From positions 1,793,001 to 1,857,000 of the forward strand of contig JAQGEQ010000192.1 in assembly GCA_034620365.1 (NCBI GenBank): 64,000 nucleotides of DNA, in the 5' to 3' direction. Of the stretch, positions 10,992-21,945 are shown piece after piece; position 1 is the stretch's first letter, and each line of letters starts with the position of its first letter. Origin of the DNA: Pegea sp. RAD2-039. Its lineage: Eukaryota; Chordata; Thaliacea; Salpida; Salpidae. The translations under genes were made by a program, and so were the position numbers. The notes below the pieces were generated by a model, which saw only the letters and a list, made by a program, of their open reading frames with translations, was not told where the DNA came from and did not search any database.

Positions 10992-13425
10992 ATGGATAAA
11001 TTAATTTTATTTCTATCATTGTTATGGTCCTTTCTATTTGTTGTAGTGAAAGCTCAACCAAAAGTTCTATTGGTTTCATTTGATGGTTTTCGTTGGAACT
11101 ATTTAGGTCGGACTAACACTCCCCATTTTGATGAACTCATCCATAATGGTATAAAAGCTAAATGGATGGAAAACGTTTTTGTGACCCAAACCTTTCCAAA
11201 TCATTATACTATTGCAACAGGAGTTTATGAAGAAAGTCATGGAATTGTATCTAATCAATTTTGGGATCCAAAACTTAATAGAAGTTTTAATTATTTAAAA
11301 AAAAACTCTAAAGATCCCATATTTTGGGGCGCTGAACCGATTTGGGTAACTAATCAAAAGCAACAACATGCTAGTGGTGTGTACTTCTGGGTTGGTAGTG
11401 AAGTTAAGATTAAAGGGATGTATCCAACTATTTATAAATCATATGATTCCAAAGTTGATTGGTTCAAAAGAGTTGATACTGTAGTAGGTTGGTTAGCAAA
11501 TGATGAAGTAAATGGTGAAAATCTAGATATCAATCTTGCAATGTTGTATTTTAATCAACCTGATCATTTTGGACATAAATATGGTCCAGAATCAGATGAA
11601 GTTACTGAACAAATAAAAAGATGTGATAATATTACAGGTGTGTACTTTATACTTAGATCATGTCTATCATGGTAATTATTTTGTTAAAATATTGCCAAAA
11701 TAATCAAACTTATTCTTAAAGACGAATGTTATTGGTATCTACCTGCTAATATACTTTTGAATAAATGATGTGAAATATTTTTTAGGTTATCTCATTAAAA
11801 AGTTAACTGAAAGAGGAATTTATGATGAAGTGAACATTATTATAACTAGTGATCATGGCATGACAAGTATAAGTAATGATAGAAAAGTTGTCTTAGGGTC
11901 TGTTCTAGATTGGGCAAAAGTACAACATTATGTTAATATTGGTATTGCAACTGAAGTTTGGCCTCAAGCTGGTAGGTAGAAAATATTGCTTGTATGATTA
12001 AATTTGATTAGCTATTATATTCTAATACTTTTCAAATTTGACTCTAGACTATATTTGATTTGATTTTTTTAATTGTTTATTTAAGCTGGGAACACAATCC
12101 CAAAAAGTATAAGATTCTTTTCACAATCACCAAAAAATAACTTTATTCATGTAAATTAAATATAAAACAAAGATCTCTAGAGTTGGTTTCTGCTAATTAT
12201 ACAATTTAAAGAATTAGGCTTTTTGAGAGTCACCTTTTGATGAAAGTCACTGGTTTGTTTTTTTAACTAAATTAGTGACCTTAAAACATTTTTCAGGTTT
12301 TGAAGATGAAGTGTTTAACAATTTAACAAACCTTGGCAACCATGTTAATGTTTGGAATAAGGAAAATATCCCAAAAAAGTTTCATTATAGAAATAATGTT
12401 AGAATTCCTCCAATACTTGTGTCTGCTAAAGATGGCTGGTTTATAGTGAAAGAAAAAACTGATAATGTTACCTTAAGTGAGTCGTTATCTTTGCAATAGT
12501 TTCCTAAAAAGCTAAAAGATTCTTTTTAATTACAAAGAGTAAATATTTGATCTTGTCAACAATTCAAAATGAAAAAATCGATAAATCTGTTAATAAAAAG
12601 TTGTTTTGTTTACATATGTAGTTTCTTTCAGAGGGAACCCATGGGTATGATAACTCATTAATGAACATGCACCCTTTTTTTATTGCCAAAGGACCAGTGT
12701 TTAAAAAAGATTATCTTTCTGAACCTTTTAGTAACGTCAATATCTATCCACTGATTTGTCATATTTTGAAAGTAAGTTGAATCTTTGTTATTTCTGACTT
12801 GAATGTTTTATATTTTTTACTTGTTTTAGTTTCAATTATTTGTTTTCTGACATTTTTAACAAACTTTGTAAAGTAATATTTCTATGAAAAAAGTTTTCTA
12901 AAATTTATGTAAAATTACAAGTTTTTCTTAAACTTGTAAAATTTTTATTTGAAAATTGCTACCTACTATCATTTGAAGTTTAAACTTTGCATCAATTTAG
13001 TTTCTTTGCGTTTTTAATAAAGATTGAACCAGCTCCCAATAATGGTTCTTTATCAAACGTTTATCATCTTTTAGCTGAATCTTCATCAACAGAACTAACT
13101 ATTGTTTGTAAGTAATATTTTTATTTCTTTTGCAAACTTTCTTCTGTTTTTAGTAAAACAAAATATTTTCTTTTAGAATAAACTTCTTTCTTTCAAAACT
13201 TTTGTGCTTACATAAAATATTAAAGTTATTTATTTTTCACTTTTTAATATCTACCGTCTTTGTTTTTGTACAAATATTGATTTAACATCCTAAATTTCTT
13301 GTTTTCCAGACGTGGTTCTTGGATTTTTAGGTGTTATCTTAATTTGTGCTGTGATTCTGATTTATAGAAGAAGAAGATCATATGCAAGATCAAATATCTT
13401 GATCCACAACGAGTATCTCGGATAA
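10992..13425 (+). CDS. ENPP4/5-like: Ectonucleotide pyrophosphatase/phosphodiesterase, ENPP4/5 type
   Basis: Membrane-anchored, outward-facing enzyme of the alkaline phosphatase superfamily; family members hydrolyse extracellular dinucleotides or related phosphodiesters. Six exons: 10992-11637, 11786-11971, 12297-12476, 12632-12771, 13023-13107 and 13310-13425; the sum is exactly 451 codons (450 aa, like vertebrate ENPP4). The start is the ATG at 10992, opening a signal peptide (residues 1-21). All metal and catalytic residues are visible: Asp31 in SFDGF, nucleophile Thr67 in TQTFPNHY, Asp/His in QPDHFGHKYGP, Asp/His in TSDHGMT, and His in GTHGYDNS. A C-terminal membrane helix (VVLGFLGVILICAVILIY) is followed by a basic stop-transfer and a short cytosolic tail. 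The single catalytic domain, without somatomedin B or nuclease-like domains, and the motif spacing match ENPP4/5 rather than ENPP1-3. The substrate cannot be told from sequence. Confidence 0.92.
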
Positions 13426-14054
13426 CTACGTTGTAGTTTCAATACTTGATTAAATTGGAAATTATTTTTCTTGTTTGCAGGAACTGCTTTTAGTCCGATT
13501 ATCTACATTTTCTTTTTATCTTAGTTTGCCTTTTAAAATTAAACTCTTATATCTTATTTTTCTGTATAATGTACATGATATTAATTTAGTCATACTTCAT
13601 ATGTATTTTTAAGTGAAATCTTTCCCGTAGTTTATGATAACCAATCAGAGTTGATATTGTTTATGGGCAAAAGTTGAATTTTGTGACCCTTTCAACGATT
13701 TCTCTCAATTTAAGTTTCAACCAACTGACGTCTGAGAAAGAAATTTGGATACAAAGTTTATTACTTTGAAGATTGACTAGAATGATTTATGTGCTTGGAA
13801 CGAACAACTTAAAGAACTTATTGAAATAATTAGAAGTTAAATAAGACGGATTTGAAACAAATATGGTGATCAAGAAGAACCACAATCAAATGTTTTACTT
13901 CAAATTCTGAGCCATACATTTGTTTCAACAGCAAAAAACTACCAAAACTACCACTCACTTTTAGATTATATCAATTACGTCCAAATGTCTATCTTGTAAT
14001 CTATTGTGTTTTTAGGAACTTTTTATTTGTTAACTTGTAATCTAAGTCCTAAAA
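13426..14054. other. Spacer between ENPP and glutaredoxin genes
   Basis: Presumed ENPP 3' UTR and glutaredoxin promoter. No further gene, repeat or RNA seen. Confidence 0.4.
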
Positions 14055-14416
14055 ATGTCGAATCCATCTGAAGTTATCAAAGAAATGGTCAACAACAATA
14101 AAGTGATGGTATTTTCCAAATCTTATTGCCCATATTGTACCAAGGCCAAAAAAGCTTTACAAGGTCAGTTGCTGCTTCTATTTTGTTTCAACATCCTCAT
14201 CTAAACTTTTTCTCGATTACAGATGTAGGTGCTTCGTTCGAAGTCTTAGAGCTTGATAAAAGATCAGATTGTGGTGAATTCCAAGATGAGCTTGCTAAGA
14301 TTACTGGTGGAAGAAGTGTCCCTCGAGTTTTTATCAATGGAAAGTTTATTGGTGGTGGTGATGAGACCGCTCAACTTAAGAAGGATGGAAAGCTGCAAAA
14401 AATGATTGAAACTTAG
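14055..14416 (+). CDS. GLRX: Dithiol glutaredoxin (CPYC active site)
   Basis: Glutathione-dependent disulfide oxidoreductase of the thioredoxin fold, probably cytosolic because there is no leader. Exons 14055-14163 and 14223-14416 join in phase 1 across a 59-bp intron to give 100 aa, the usual size of a single-domain glutaredoxin. Visible features: beta1 VMVFSKS, active site CPYC, cis-proline motif SVPRVFINGKFIGG that contacts glutathione, and GGGDE near the C-terminal glutathione site. It is the upstream member of a tandem pair; the second copy starts about 315 bp downstream with the intron at the same codon and phase. Confidence 0.95.
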
Positions 14417-14732
14417 AATCGCAAGCAACTTAATCGCACATAACTCCAATATATATAAAAATGATTTAATTGTTAACGCTTCTTCGGTTATTAAAATTCT
14501 TGATGATATTTTTGCGATATTTTCTATAAAGTTTAATTCAGTAACTTGTTTACATCTTTACACAATTTGTAGTTTATTTTTTTTAGTTAAATCAGATTTT
14601 ATTTGATATTCTTACAGCATAAGATAAAAGTGTTTGTTTGATAGTTGTTCTAGTTCAGAAGAGATTTTAAGAGGCATATTTTGATGTTTTTCAGCCTTTG
14701 TATTGTTATTATTTTTATTCAGTTGTGTGGTT

Positions 14733-15601
14733 ATGACGTTATCAGGTTATCAAGAAATTCAGTCAACTATCGATTTGCTGATTCAGCAAAACCGAGCTGT
14801 TATTTTTACAAAAACAATTCTTCCGTCAACTTTGAAAATTCAGAAAGCTTTTGAAGGCGAGTTATTTTACCTAAAATATTTTATCAAATCAAAAGTAACT
14901 GATAAGTGGCTCGTTGGTCTAAGGGTATGATTCTCGCTTTGGGTGCGAGAGGTCCCGGGTTCAAATCCCGGACGAGCCCTCTTATTTTTGTACAATTTTG
15001 GTATTCTTAACTTTTCATAAATTTTGCAGCTTATCACTTTAACTAGAATATACATTTTAATCAGTTTTATTTAATTGAAACTAATTTCTTTTAACTTATT
15101 GAAACAACTTAGTTTAAATTTTAGTTTCTTTATATTTTTATATTTATTTAAGTATTGCTCTAACAGATGCTTTTATTTTAAAAAATTATAAAGTTTCTCA
15201 ATGTTATAAAAACCTCCATGACTGATATTCGTCCAAATACTTGTACGCTGTTTTTGAATAATCTGTTCATCTTTAGATTTTAAACTTATACAATTGTAGT
15301 TCCATTTCACATATAGTCTATACTTTGTTTAATTCTATTTATTTGTTCAATATCTTAATTAGATGGAACAAACTAACAGTGGTAATAAAATCATCTTAAA
15401 TTTGTAGAACTTGGTACTGATTATGAAATGGTAGAACTAGATAGAAGGGCTGATGGAGACGCAATGGAAGCTCTCTTACAAACGATGACTGGCGCTAAAA
15501 CTTTACCTCAAGTTTTTGTAAAAGGCAAATGCATTGGAAGTGTCAAAGAAACTGATGTATTAAAGAAGAATGGTCGACTCGCTCAATTGCTCAACACATA
15601 G
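14733..15601 (+). CDS. Glutaredoxin-like paralogue lacking the CxxC active site
   Basis: Tandem duplicate of the preceding glutaredoxin. Exons 14733-14856 and 15408-15601 join in phase 1 to give 105 aa, with the intron at the homologous codon. The position of CPYC reads LPST, so both catalytic cysteines are lost. The cis-proline (TLPQVFVKGKCIG) is kept, while the C-terminal glutathione-site GG is altered (GSVKE). The intron donor is GC (AAG|GCGAGT) with a normal AG acceptor, a known minor class. The frame is intact without premature stops, so I read it as a coding gene that cannot do standard glutaredoxin chemistry. It may bind glutathione or a protein partner, or be an early-stage pseudogene. 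The start ATG at 14733 is chosen because it precedes the aligned N-terminal helix; upstream non-coding exons are possible. AATAAA at 15646-15651 fits as its poly(A) signal. Confidence 0.8.
14908..14979 (+). tRNA. trnP-UGG: tRNA-Pro (anticodon UGG)
   Basis: A 72-nt cloverleaf. Acceptor GGCTCGT (14908-14914) pairs with ACGAGCC (14972-14978), with C as discriminator. The anticodon stem CTCGC/GCGAG closes the loop TTTGGGT, giving anticodon TGG. The T arm CCCGG GTTCAAA TCCCGG contains the B box, and the TTGGTCTAAGGG stretch forms the D arm/A box. A TTTTT terminator follows at 14985-14989. It lies on the sense strand inside the intron of the CxxC-less glutaredoxin gene. Confidence 0.97.
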
Positions 15602-15645
15602 AATTTGAATGTTATTTGATATAATCAGTAGATTAACTTTCTTAA

Positions 15646-15651
15646 AATAAA
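15646..15651 (+). promoter_or_regulatory. Poly(A) signal AATAAA of the second glutaredoxin
   Basis: AATAAA 45 bp after the stop codon. The convergent KAT8 gene has its own AATAAA on the opposite strand at 15819-15814, so the two 3' ends face each other within about 170 bp. Confidence 0.6.
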
Positions 15652-15813
15652 AGTCTGTGATACAATTTTGTTGGTCTTGTATAGCTATTTTCAAAAAAGA
15701 GATTTTTCTAGAAGCAAGTATTAAAAAAAACGATTTGTTTAACTGACGTTGGCAAATAAAAAACTTTCTTAAGTAAACAAAACTATCACCAGCAAAAGAT
15801 AAAAAAGAGAAAA

Positions 15814-15819
15814 TTTATT
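15814..15819 (-). promoter_or_regulatory. Poly(A) signal AATAAA of KAT8
   Basis: TTTATT on the + strand is AATAAA on the minus strand, 58 bp beyond the KAT8 stop codon. Confidence 0.55.
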
Positions 15820-15876
15820 CGACGAAAAGCATGATTTTATAAAACCAAAAAGTTCTAAATTAGTTGCCAAGGACGT

Positions 15877-17202
15877 TCATTTGTTGAACGCTTCCTTTTT
15901 TTTGTGCGGCGGTTTTTCAGCTGGTTCCCATTTCACATAAGCAGGATCAACCATCAATTTCGGCATTTTGAAACGATGAGAGCTGAGCGCATCTTCCAAA
16001 GTTTTAGGATTGTTTTGAACCACACTCAATCCTTTCCAATATTTTAATATTCCACTAAAACTACCCATAGTGGCTTTGATGTCAGCTTTTGAGATGTAAG
16101 ATAATTCACTGAGTTCTCTAACAGAGAGATCCATCCTGACTGTTCGCAGCAAATTTAAAAGTACAAATGTCCAGTAACTACGATAAGTCAATCTGCCTAA
16201 ATCAGAAAGTGGTTTTTCTGGAGACCCAATGATATCTGATCTTCTAGAAAGTTCATAACTAAAAGAAATCAAAAAGATACCATAACCTTTACGCTGGAAA
16301 GGCGGTAGAACAAGAATACAAGCAAGATTGTTGTTCTCTGCTGACTGCTTTTCTTTTGAAAAGTAACCTACAATGTGAGCTCCTTCATAGTCAACTTCTG
16401 TCATTATATAAAACAAAAAAGGGGCAACATCAAAGTAAAGAGTTTTATGGTCAAGGAACAGCTTGGCAAGCAAACATAAGTTTTGACAGTAAATTTTTTG
16501 TTTCTTACCATCAACTTCATATACAGAATGTGGACCTTTTCTATAAACTTCAATACCAGGAGGCTGGCGTAAGTCACAGTTCTGTTTGTGCCATTTGTAT
16601 GTTCCTTTAAACTTCATATACTTTAAACAATATTCACAAATATATAGTTGAGGATGTTTGCCATAGTCATCTGGATAAGGAGAAAAGTACCAAGTCCCAA
16701 TCTCATGTTTGCCAAGTCGAACTTTAGAAATATATTTCACTTTGGTCAGTTCTTCATGTGCTTTTTCCATAGCTGCAGTTGTAGGATCCATATCAGCATA
16801 TGACATCTCCACATTATTTATTTCATCAAGCATTCGCTTTTGATTTCTTGTCATTCTATTATCTGGATTTTCTGAAGTATCCGCATTTGTGAGTGCAATT
16901 TCATTTTCAGTAACTTTTTTATTCACATTTATTCGATCAATTGTTACCCATTCATCTAATCTTCTGTTAAAACCTTTGAAGTGAATATAATATTCAATTA
17001 TATCTCTATTTTCAGGGTTTTGGCGTCCTTGAATGATATCAGCAATATGATAGTTTCCATTTGGTAATTGACAATAATAAGGCATATTTAAAGCTACGCC
17101 ATGAAAGTTATCTTGTTTGTCATCAACAATCTCTTTATCATCCATTGCATCTTTTGTGAGTGGTTCAACTGCTTCATATTTCATAATATCATTTACATCC
17201 AT
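15877..17202 (-). CDS. KAT8: MYST histone acetyltransferase MOF/KAT8
   Basis: Nuclear acetyltransferase that modifies histone H4 Lys16 as part of MSL and NSL complexes (family knowledge). A single uninterrupted frame of 441 aa; human KAT8 is 458 aa. Domains seen: chromo-barrel at about residues 30-105 ([13 protein letters not shown] ... [17 protein letters not shown]), C2HC zinc finger Cys189-Cys192-His205-Cys209, and the MYST catalytic domain at about 160-425. Key residues are conserved: the autoacetylated lysine (Lys253 in DHKTLYFD), Cys295 in LACILVL, the acetyl-CoA loop QRKGYG (303-308) and the general base Glu329 in [11 protein letters not shown]. The start [10 protein letters not shown] at 17202 is the only good upstream Met. 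With all catalytic residues intact this is expected to be active; the absence of introns suggests either intron loss or an old functional retrocopy. Confidence 0.96.
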   Translation of the reverse strand: MDVNDIMKYEAVEPLTKDAMDDKEIVDDKQDNFHGVALNMPYYCQLPNGNYHIADIIQGRQNPENRDIIEYYIHFKGFNRRLDEWVTIDRINVNKKVTENEIALTNADTSENPDNRMTRNQKRMLDEINNVEMSYADMDPTTAAMEKAHEELTKVKYISKVRLGKHEIGTWYFSPYPDDYGKHPQLYICEYCLKYMKFKGTYKWHKQNCDLRQPPGIEVYRKGPHSVYEVDGKKQKIYCQNLCLLAKLFLDHKTLYFDVAPFLFYIMTEVDYEGAHIVGYFSKEKQSAENNNLACILVLPPFQRKGYGIFLISFSYELSRRSDIIGSPEKPLSDLGRLTYRSYWTFVLLNLLRTVRMDLSVRELSELSYISKADIKATMGSFSGILKYWKGLSVVQNNPKTLEDALSSHRFKMPKLMVDPAYVKWEPAEKPPHKKKEAFNK

Positions 17203-18984
17203 TATATAAACTTTGGTTTTACAACTTTAAATTTTTTTAATATTCTATGTAAGTCTTTTTTAGTATAAATGAAAAAGAAATAAAACTTATAAAATTTATA
17301 ATAGATTTTAATTTTATGAAAATCGTTTTCTAGTTTATTAGAATAAAAGTTTTAAAGTAGATTAAATAAGAATAAGGTAGAAATTTTGATCATGAAAAAA
17401 TATTGAAAATATTTCAACAAAATATATCTTTAAAGTTTTATAAAAACTAAAATATTATTTAATAAAAAGTTTTTACAAGACCACACAAGAGACAAAAATT
17501 AAAATATCTTATAACTATAAGATTTATAAAATATATAAAACTTACAAAATTAAATATAATATATAATAATAATAATTATAATAATATAAATAATTTTAAA
17601 ACCCAAAACTGAGTCTACTTTAGCTGAAATAAACTTTTTATCATCAAAAAAATATATATGTTACAAAGCTTATGATAATTAAAATGAAGCAAATAAAACT
17701 ATTAAATAAAAAAATTATGTTTTAAAGCAAATTGAAAAGTTCCTTTTATAATAAATTCAATTAGGAAGAATTAATAATGATGTTACATCAAATCAAGAGA
17801 TAGTTAAAAAAAAATTTAAAGAAAAAAAATTTAAAGAAAAAAATTGAGTACTTAATAAAATTTTAGCTAAAATTTATAAAAAATTATCAACAAACGTTTT
17901 GAATAAAAATTTACAAAAATGAAAAAGATATTTTGTCAAAAGAAAATTATATTTATCAAAATAAGGAAATCAACTTTATACAAACAAAAAAACAAATATC
18001 TAAAACAAATCATAAAAAAATGTTTAGCTTAAAATAAAATTATGTTCAATATTTTACATATTTAAATTATATGTCCGCAAACTATATTTTAAATACTTTT
18101 ATAAATATATAAAAATTAATCAGTTGTATGAAAAATCCTATATAGAATTTGTAAAAAAAATTATTGTACTAATTAATAAAATAAAATTGGGAATAGCATA
18201 TTTACAAACTACTTAACACAACTACTTTTAAATTTTTCGCTCGCCATAAAGCTAGAGACAAAAAATAGAAAATTATTAATTTTGAGTGTTTCTAATTTTA
18301 ATTAAATATTTTGTATTATTTTAGAATCATATATCCATCAATTTTAGCATAAATTTTTAAAACATTTTCAAGTTACGTTGAATTTTTTATAAACTTACAA
18401 AACCATGTAAGACGTATTTATCTAAGACAGTTTGAAGAGCAAATAAAATGAATGAAACTGTTTAGATTTTAATTGTATCAGAATTTTTGTATAATTTTTT
18501 ATAACTTTAATTTCAATGGTTGATTTATTTTTACACCCAAACATTTTCGTAGTTGTTAGGAAATCGTATAGATTACTTTATTTAATTCTATGAAAATAAT
18601 TAGCTCTTGTTAGTTTAATTTAAATTCCTTGCTATAACCTACATCCCGAATATATTCAGGTCATTAATTATCACACCAAAAAAGTGCCGAATCTCTAAAT
18701 TTTAATTGTTTAACTCCAAAGCTCTTTAGGCAAACAGGTTTCAAAGTGTTCAATTACTTCAAAACTATTATTTCAAAAAGTTGGTGTACTTTTTACTAAT
18801 TCATTTTTAGATGAAGATATAAAAGCCTATGTTTATAATATATTTTTACCAGTGCTTCTCAAAAAATAAGCTGCAAAATATTTCCAAGAGCTAATGATTC
18901 AAAATCAAACCAATTGCTCAGTAGACCTTCATCTAGAGTCACACATCAATTCAAACTCAGTTTCCCATTCTTTTTAAACCTTGG
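17203..18984. other. Very AT-rich spacer upstream of KAT8
   Basis: About 80 percent A+T with A-rich and ATA-rich runs (for example 17540-17600 and 17810-17850). No open frame of note. It includes the presumptive KAT8 promoter just above 17202. Confidence 0.5.
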
Positions 18985-19610
18985 ATTGATTTGTTACTGT
19001 CTAAGCTTGGTATAATTATAATAATAATAAGTGCCAGTTTCGGCCGAGAACAGCAATGCGGGATGTGTTCTGAGCGAAGAGGTTTAAAAAGATAAAGAAA
19101 GGCACAGTGCAATGCAAAGGAAATGTACAAGCAAGATACAATGGAATGGAACATAAAAAGGGCTTCTTTCTTTTCTTTAAAGCTATGTTCTGTATCTCCC
19201 CTTCAGTTGTAAAGAGCGTCATTCGGGGCGATCCGCTGCGATACCAGTTGATAGAGCTGATGTTAAGCGATTTTATATAGCGCTTGCAGGTATCTTTGAA
19301 ACGCAGACAGGGACGACCAATTTTGCGTTTGCCTTTAGATAGCTCCCTGTACAACAGATCCTTTGGGATCTGTCCCTCATCTATTTGTCGGACGTGTACA
19401 AGCCACCGAAGTCTGTGCTTGCTTAGTATGTTGTACATTATTGTCAGGTCATTGCGCCTTAAGACTTCCTTGTTTGAAATCTTTTTCTTTCAGGTTAGAC
19501 GTAATATGTGACGAAGAAAACGGAAATAAAAAGTGTTGAGAGTATTTTCGTTTGCCTTCGACGAAGTCCAAGTTTCACTGGCGTACAATAGCTAACAACT
19601 TTGAAAGGAT
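18985..19610 (-). mobile_element. LINE remnant, C-terminal end of reverse transcriptase ORF
   Basis: Read on the minus strand from about 19610, the frames give a relic of the LLYASETWT block, then NTFYFRFLRHILRLT, ISNKEVLRR and MYNILSKHRLRWLVHV, then IPKDLLYRELSKGKRKIGRP and CLRFKDTCKRYIKSL. This series is the typical C-terminus of animal LINE reverse transcriptases (compare LRWLGHVxRM, IPKDLLYGEL and GRPxLRYKDxCKRDLKAL). Frame changes occur upstream of 19440, so the copy is inactive. The TAATAATAATAA run at 19016-19030 lies just past the ORF and may be part of its 3' tail. Confidence 0.85.
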
Positions 19611-21945
19611 TAAAACTTATCTATCCTCCTCTAACAAGAAATGTATACTTAATGAAGGCATGTCTTTATAGTCTTTCTATGATAATTTCATGAAAATTCT
19701 GACGAAATTTATCTAAAAATTTGTTCCACTAAGAGTTCCTTCTCACCCCAATCGAGCTTATCTGCAGCCATGCGTTAAGTAAACTGTATATGTATGTATG
19801 CTTACAATAACATAACTCTTACAAGTTTTAAAAAGTAGACTAAACTCATTGTTATTTTGTTGGGTCAATATCTTTTGCTGTCTTATCTTCCTTCTCTTAG
19901 GCCAAAACATCAAGCTTCAAGCAGTTTAGGTCTACTGAAATACAAAGTTCTATAATGAACTTGTACCCAAGTTTACTAAGGTTGTTAGACGCCGTTGTGA
20001 CCACGGTGTCAGGATTAAGAATAATACATTTAATTTTCATTGTTTTATTAGTTTATCCATCAACTAGGAAAGTGAGACTACCCTGCCGCTTAGGTAAAAT
20101 TTGAGTTCATGATAATACATATATGATTAATAAAGAAGCTAATATTTAGACTACTATTATAAAGGTAGATTCTATTAAATCAGTATGGCTCAGCGTAATG
20201 CAGTATTAGTTTTTGCTGTGCTAAATTTTTGAATGTGATAAAGGTCTGTCAAAGAACTTTTATGTTACGTAATTAATAAACTGGTGATCATATTTTCAAA
20301 ATTTTCTAATTGCCCTCTTATCAAGTATAAATATTAGCTTCTTCCGATCAGTGGGCGGGAAAGCTTTTTAAAGTAGGCCACCAAGTATTTTTAAAGTTGG
20401 AGATCAAAGACCTAATTTGAGCACTAGTAAATAGTGCTAAATCTTAAACTAATTTAGAGTCGATAAAGCCTCGACTAAGTTTTATAATTTCCAATATACA
20501 AGCTCAATTTCTACATAATAAGTATATTGTGTTTAAATCCTACATAAAATATCATTTTGAGTCGCAGAAAAAAGGTAATAAATTTCATAGTACTTCAATT
20601 AAAGTAAGTTAATAACTGGAAAACGTTAGAAAGCATTAGCTTTTACTATATGTTGTTTGACTGAATATTTTGCAACTTTGTGTGAATATTTTGAAGAGTC
20701 AAATAGTTTTTGAAAAATAGTTTTATTGGTTTTGCACTTTGTTCAACAAACTTTATCGTGGAAAACTGTCTAAACTTTTGAACTCTTGACAAAACATAAA
20801 ATATAACAGATAATCTCAAATTAATCAGATTTAATGAAGTAACAAATAAAATTATACTTATCTAACTACATCACTAATAACGGCAACTTCAAATCCTCTA
20901 TGCAAATCAGTATATATAATTGTTTATCAAAATTTTGGTCTTTTGACAGTATTTTAGAAACTATTCTAGAAAGCAATACAAAGTCTTATTAAAAATGTTT
21001 AATTAAATTAGTCGATTTTAGTCTAAAGATTAAAAATTCTGGGAAAATTTTTAAAAATATATTTTTATTATCTTTTTATCAGTGTTTAACGATACTTTCG
21101 TCAAGATAAAACTTTAAATTTTATTTACGAAAAAGTATTCTGATGGCTTAAATATGTCGCAGTGTTACAGGCCTGTATTCCTAAATTACCCTATTTTAAA
21201 GGAAGAAGTCATTTTGTAGAATACATTGTATTTGTTTTTTAAATTACTAAAACACTTAGTTATACCTTTAAATTTTAAAGGAGTGCAGGAATAAAATATT
21301 TAAAAAATTTCTATTTTTAGTTTTTTGGATGCAGAAATTCAATTGATTATTTTTATGAAGGTTTTTTCTAAGATAATTAAAGTTGAGTTTGTCTCCGTTT
21401 ATCTAATTTAATTGTATTAACAATTAAGTTTGTATTTTAATGATATAAAATATATATTTTTTAATTATTACATATTGAATTTATAAATCTATAATGAAAA
21501 TGTTGTATTTAAGTATTGCATTAAGTTCATTATTTTTTTTAATTTATATTGTTGTTTCATTTATCAGTGCTTTAAAAAAAATTTAAATACTAAAACTTAG
21601 TTAAACGTAATTTAAAAAGAGTTTTTATTTGTTTGATATTAGGGTTAATTCTATTATGTTTTATTAATATATTTTTTGATATGATTTTTATTAAATATTT
21701 TGAAGACATTTACTTATAGTCTTACTTGATAGTTTTTAATGTTGTATTATTTAATTTTAATACTTTATAACATGATATGAAAGTATTATTTTTTATATTG
21801 TTCACAATTATTTCATTTTTATGGAGTAGATTTTGAATATTTAATATTTCACTTTGTGAGGAAATATTTTAAACCATATAAATTTTTATTGATGTGAAAT
21901 ATTTTTATAAAATTATATTTTTTTAACAGAAATTGTTGTATTAAT
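19611..21945. other. AT-rich spacer upstream of IK
   Basis: No gene recognised. The last several hundred bases are strongly T-rich and lead to AACAGAAATTG just before the IK start, which may be a splice acceptor for a 5' UTR intron or a trans-splice site. Confidence 0.4.
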
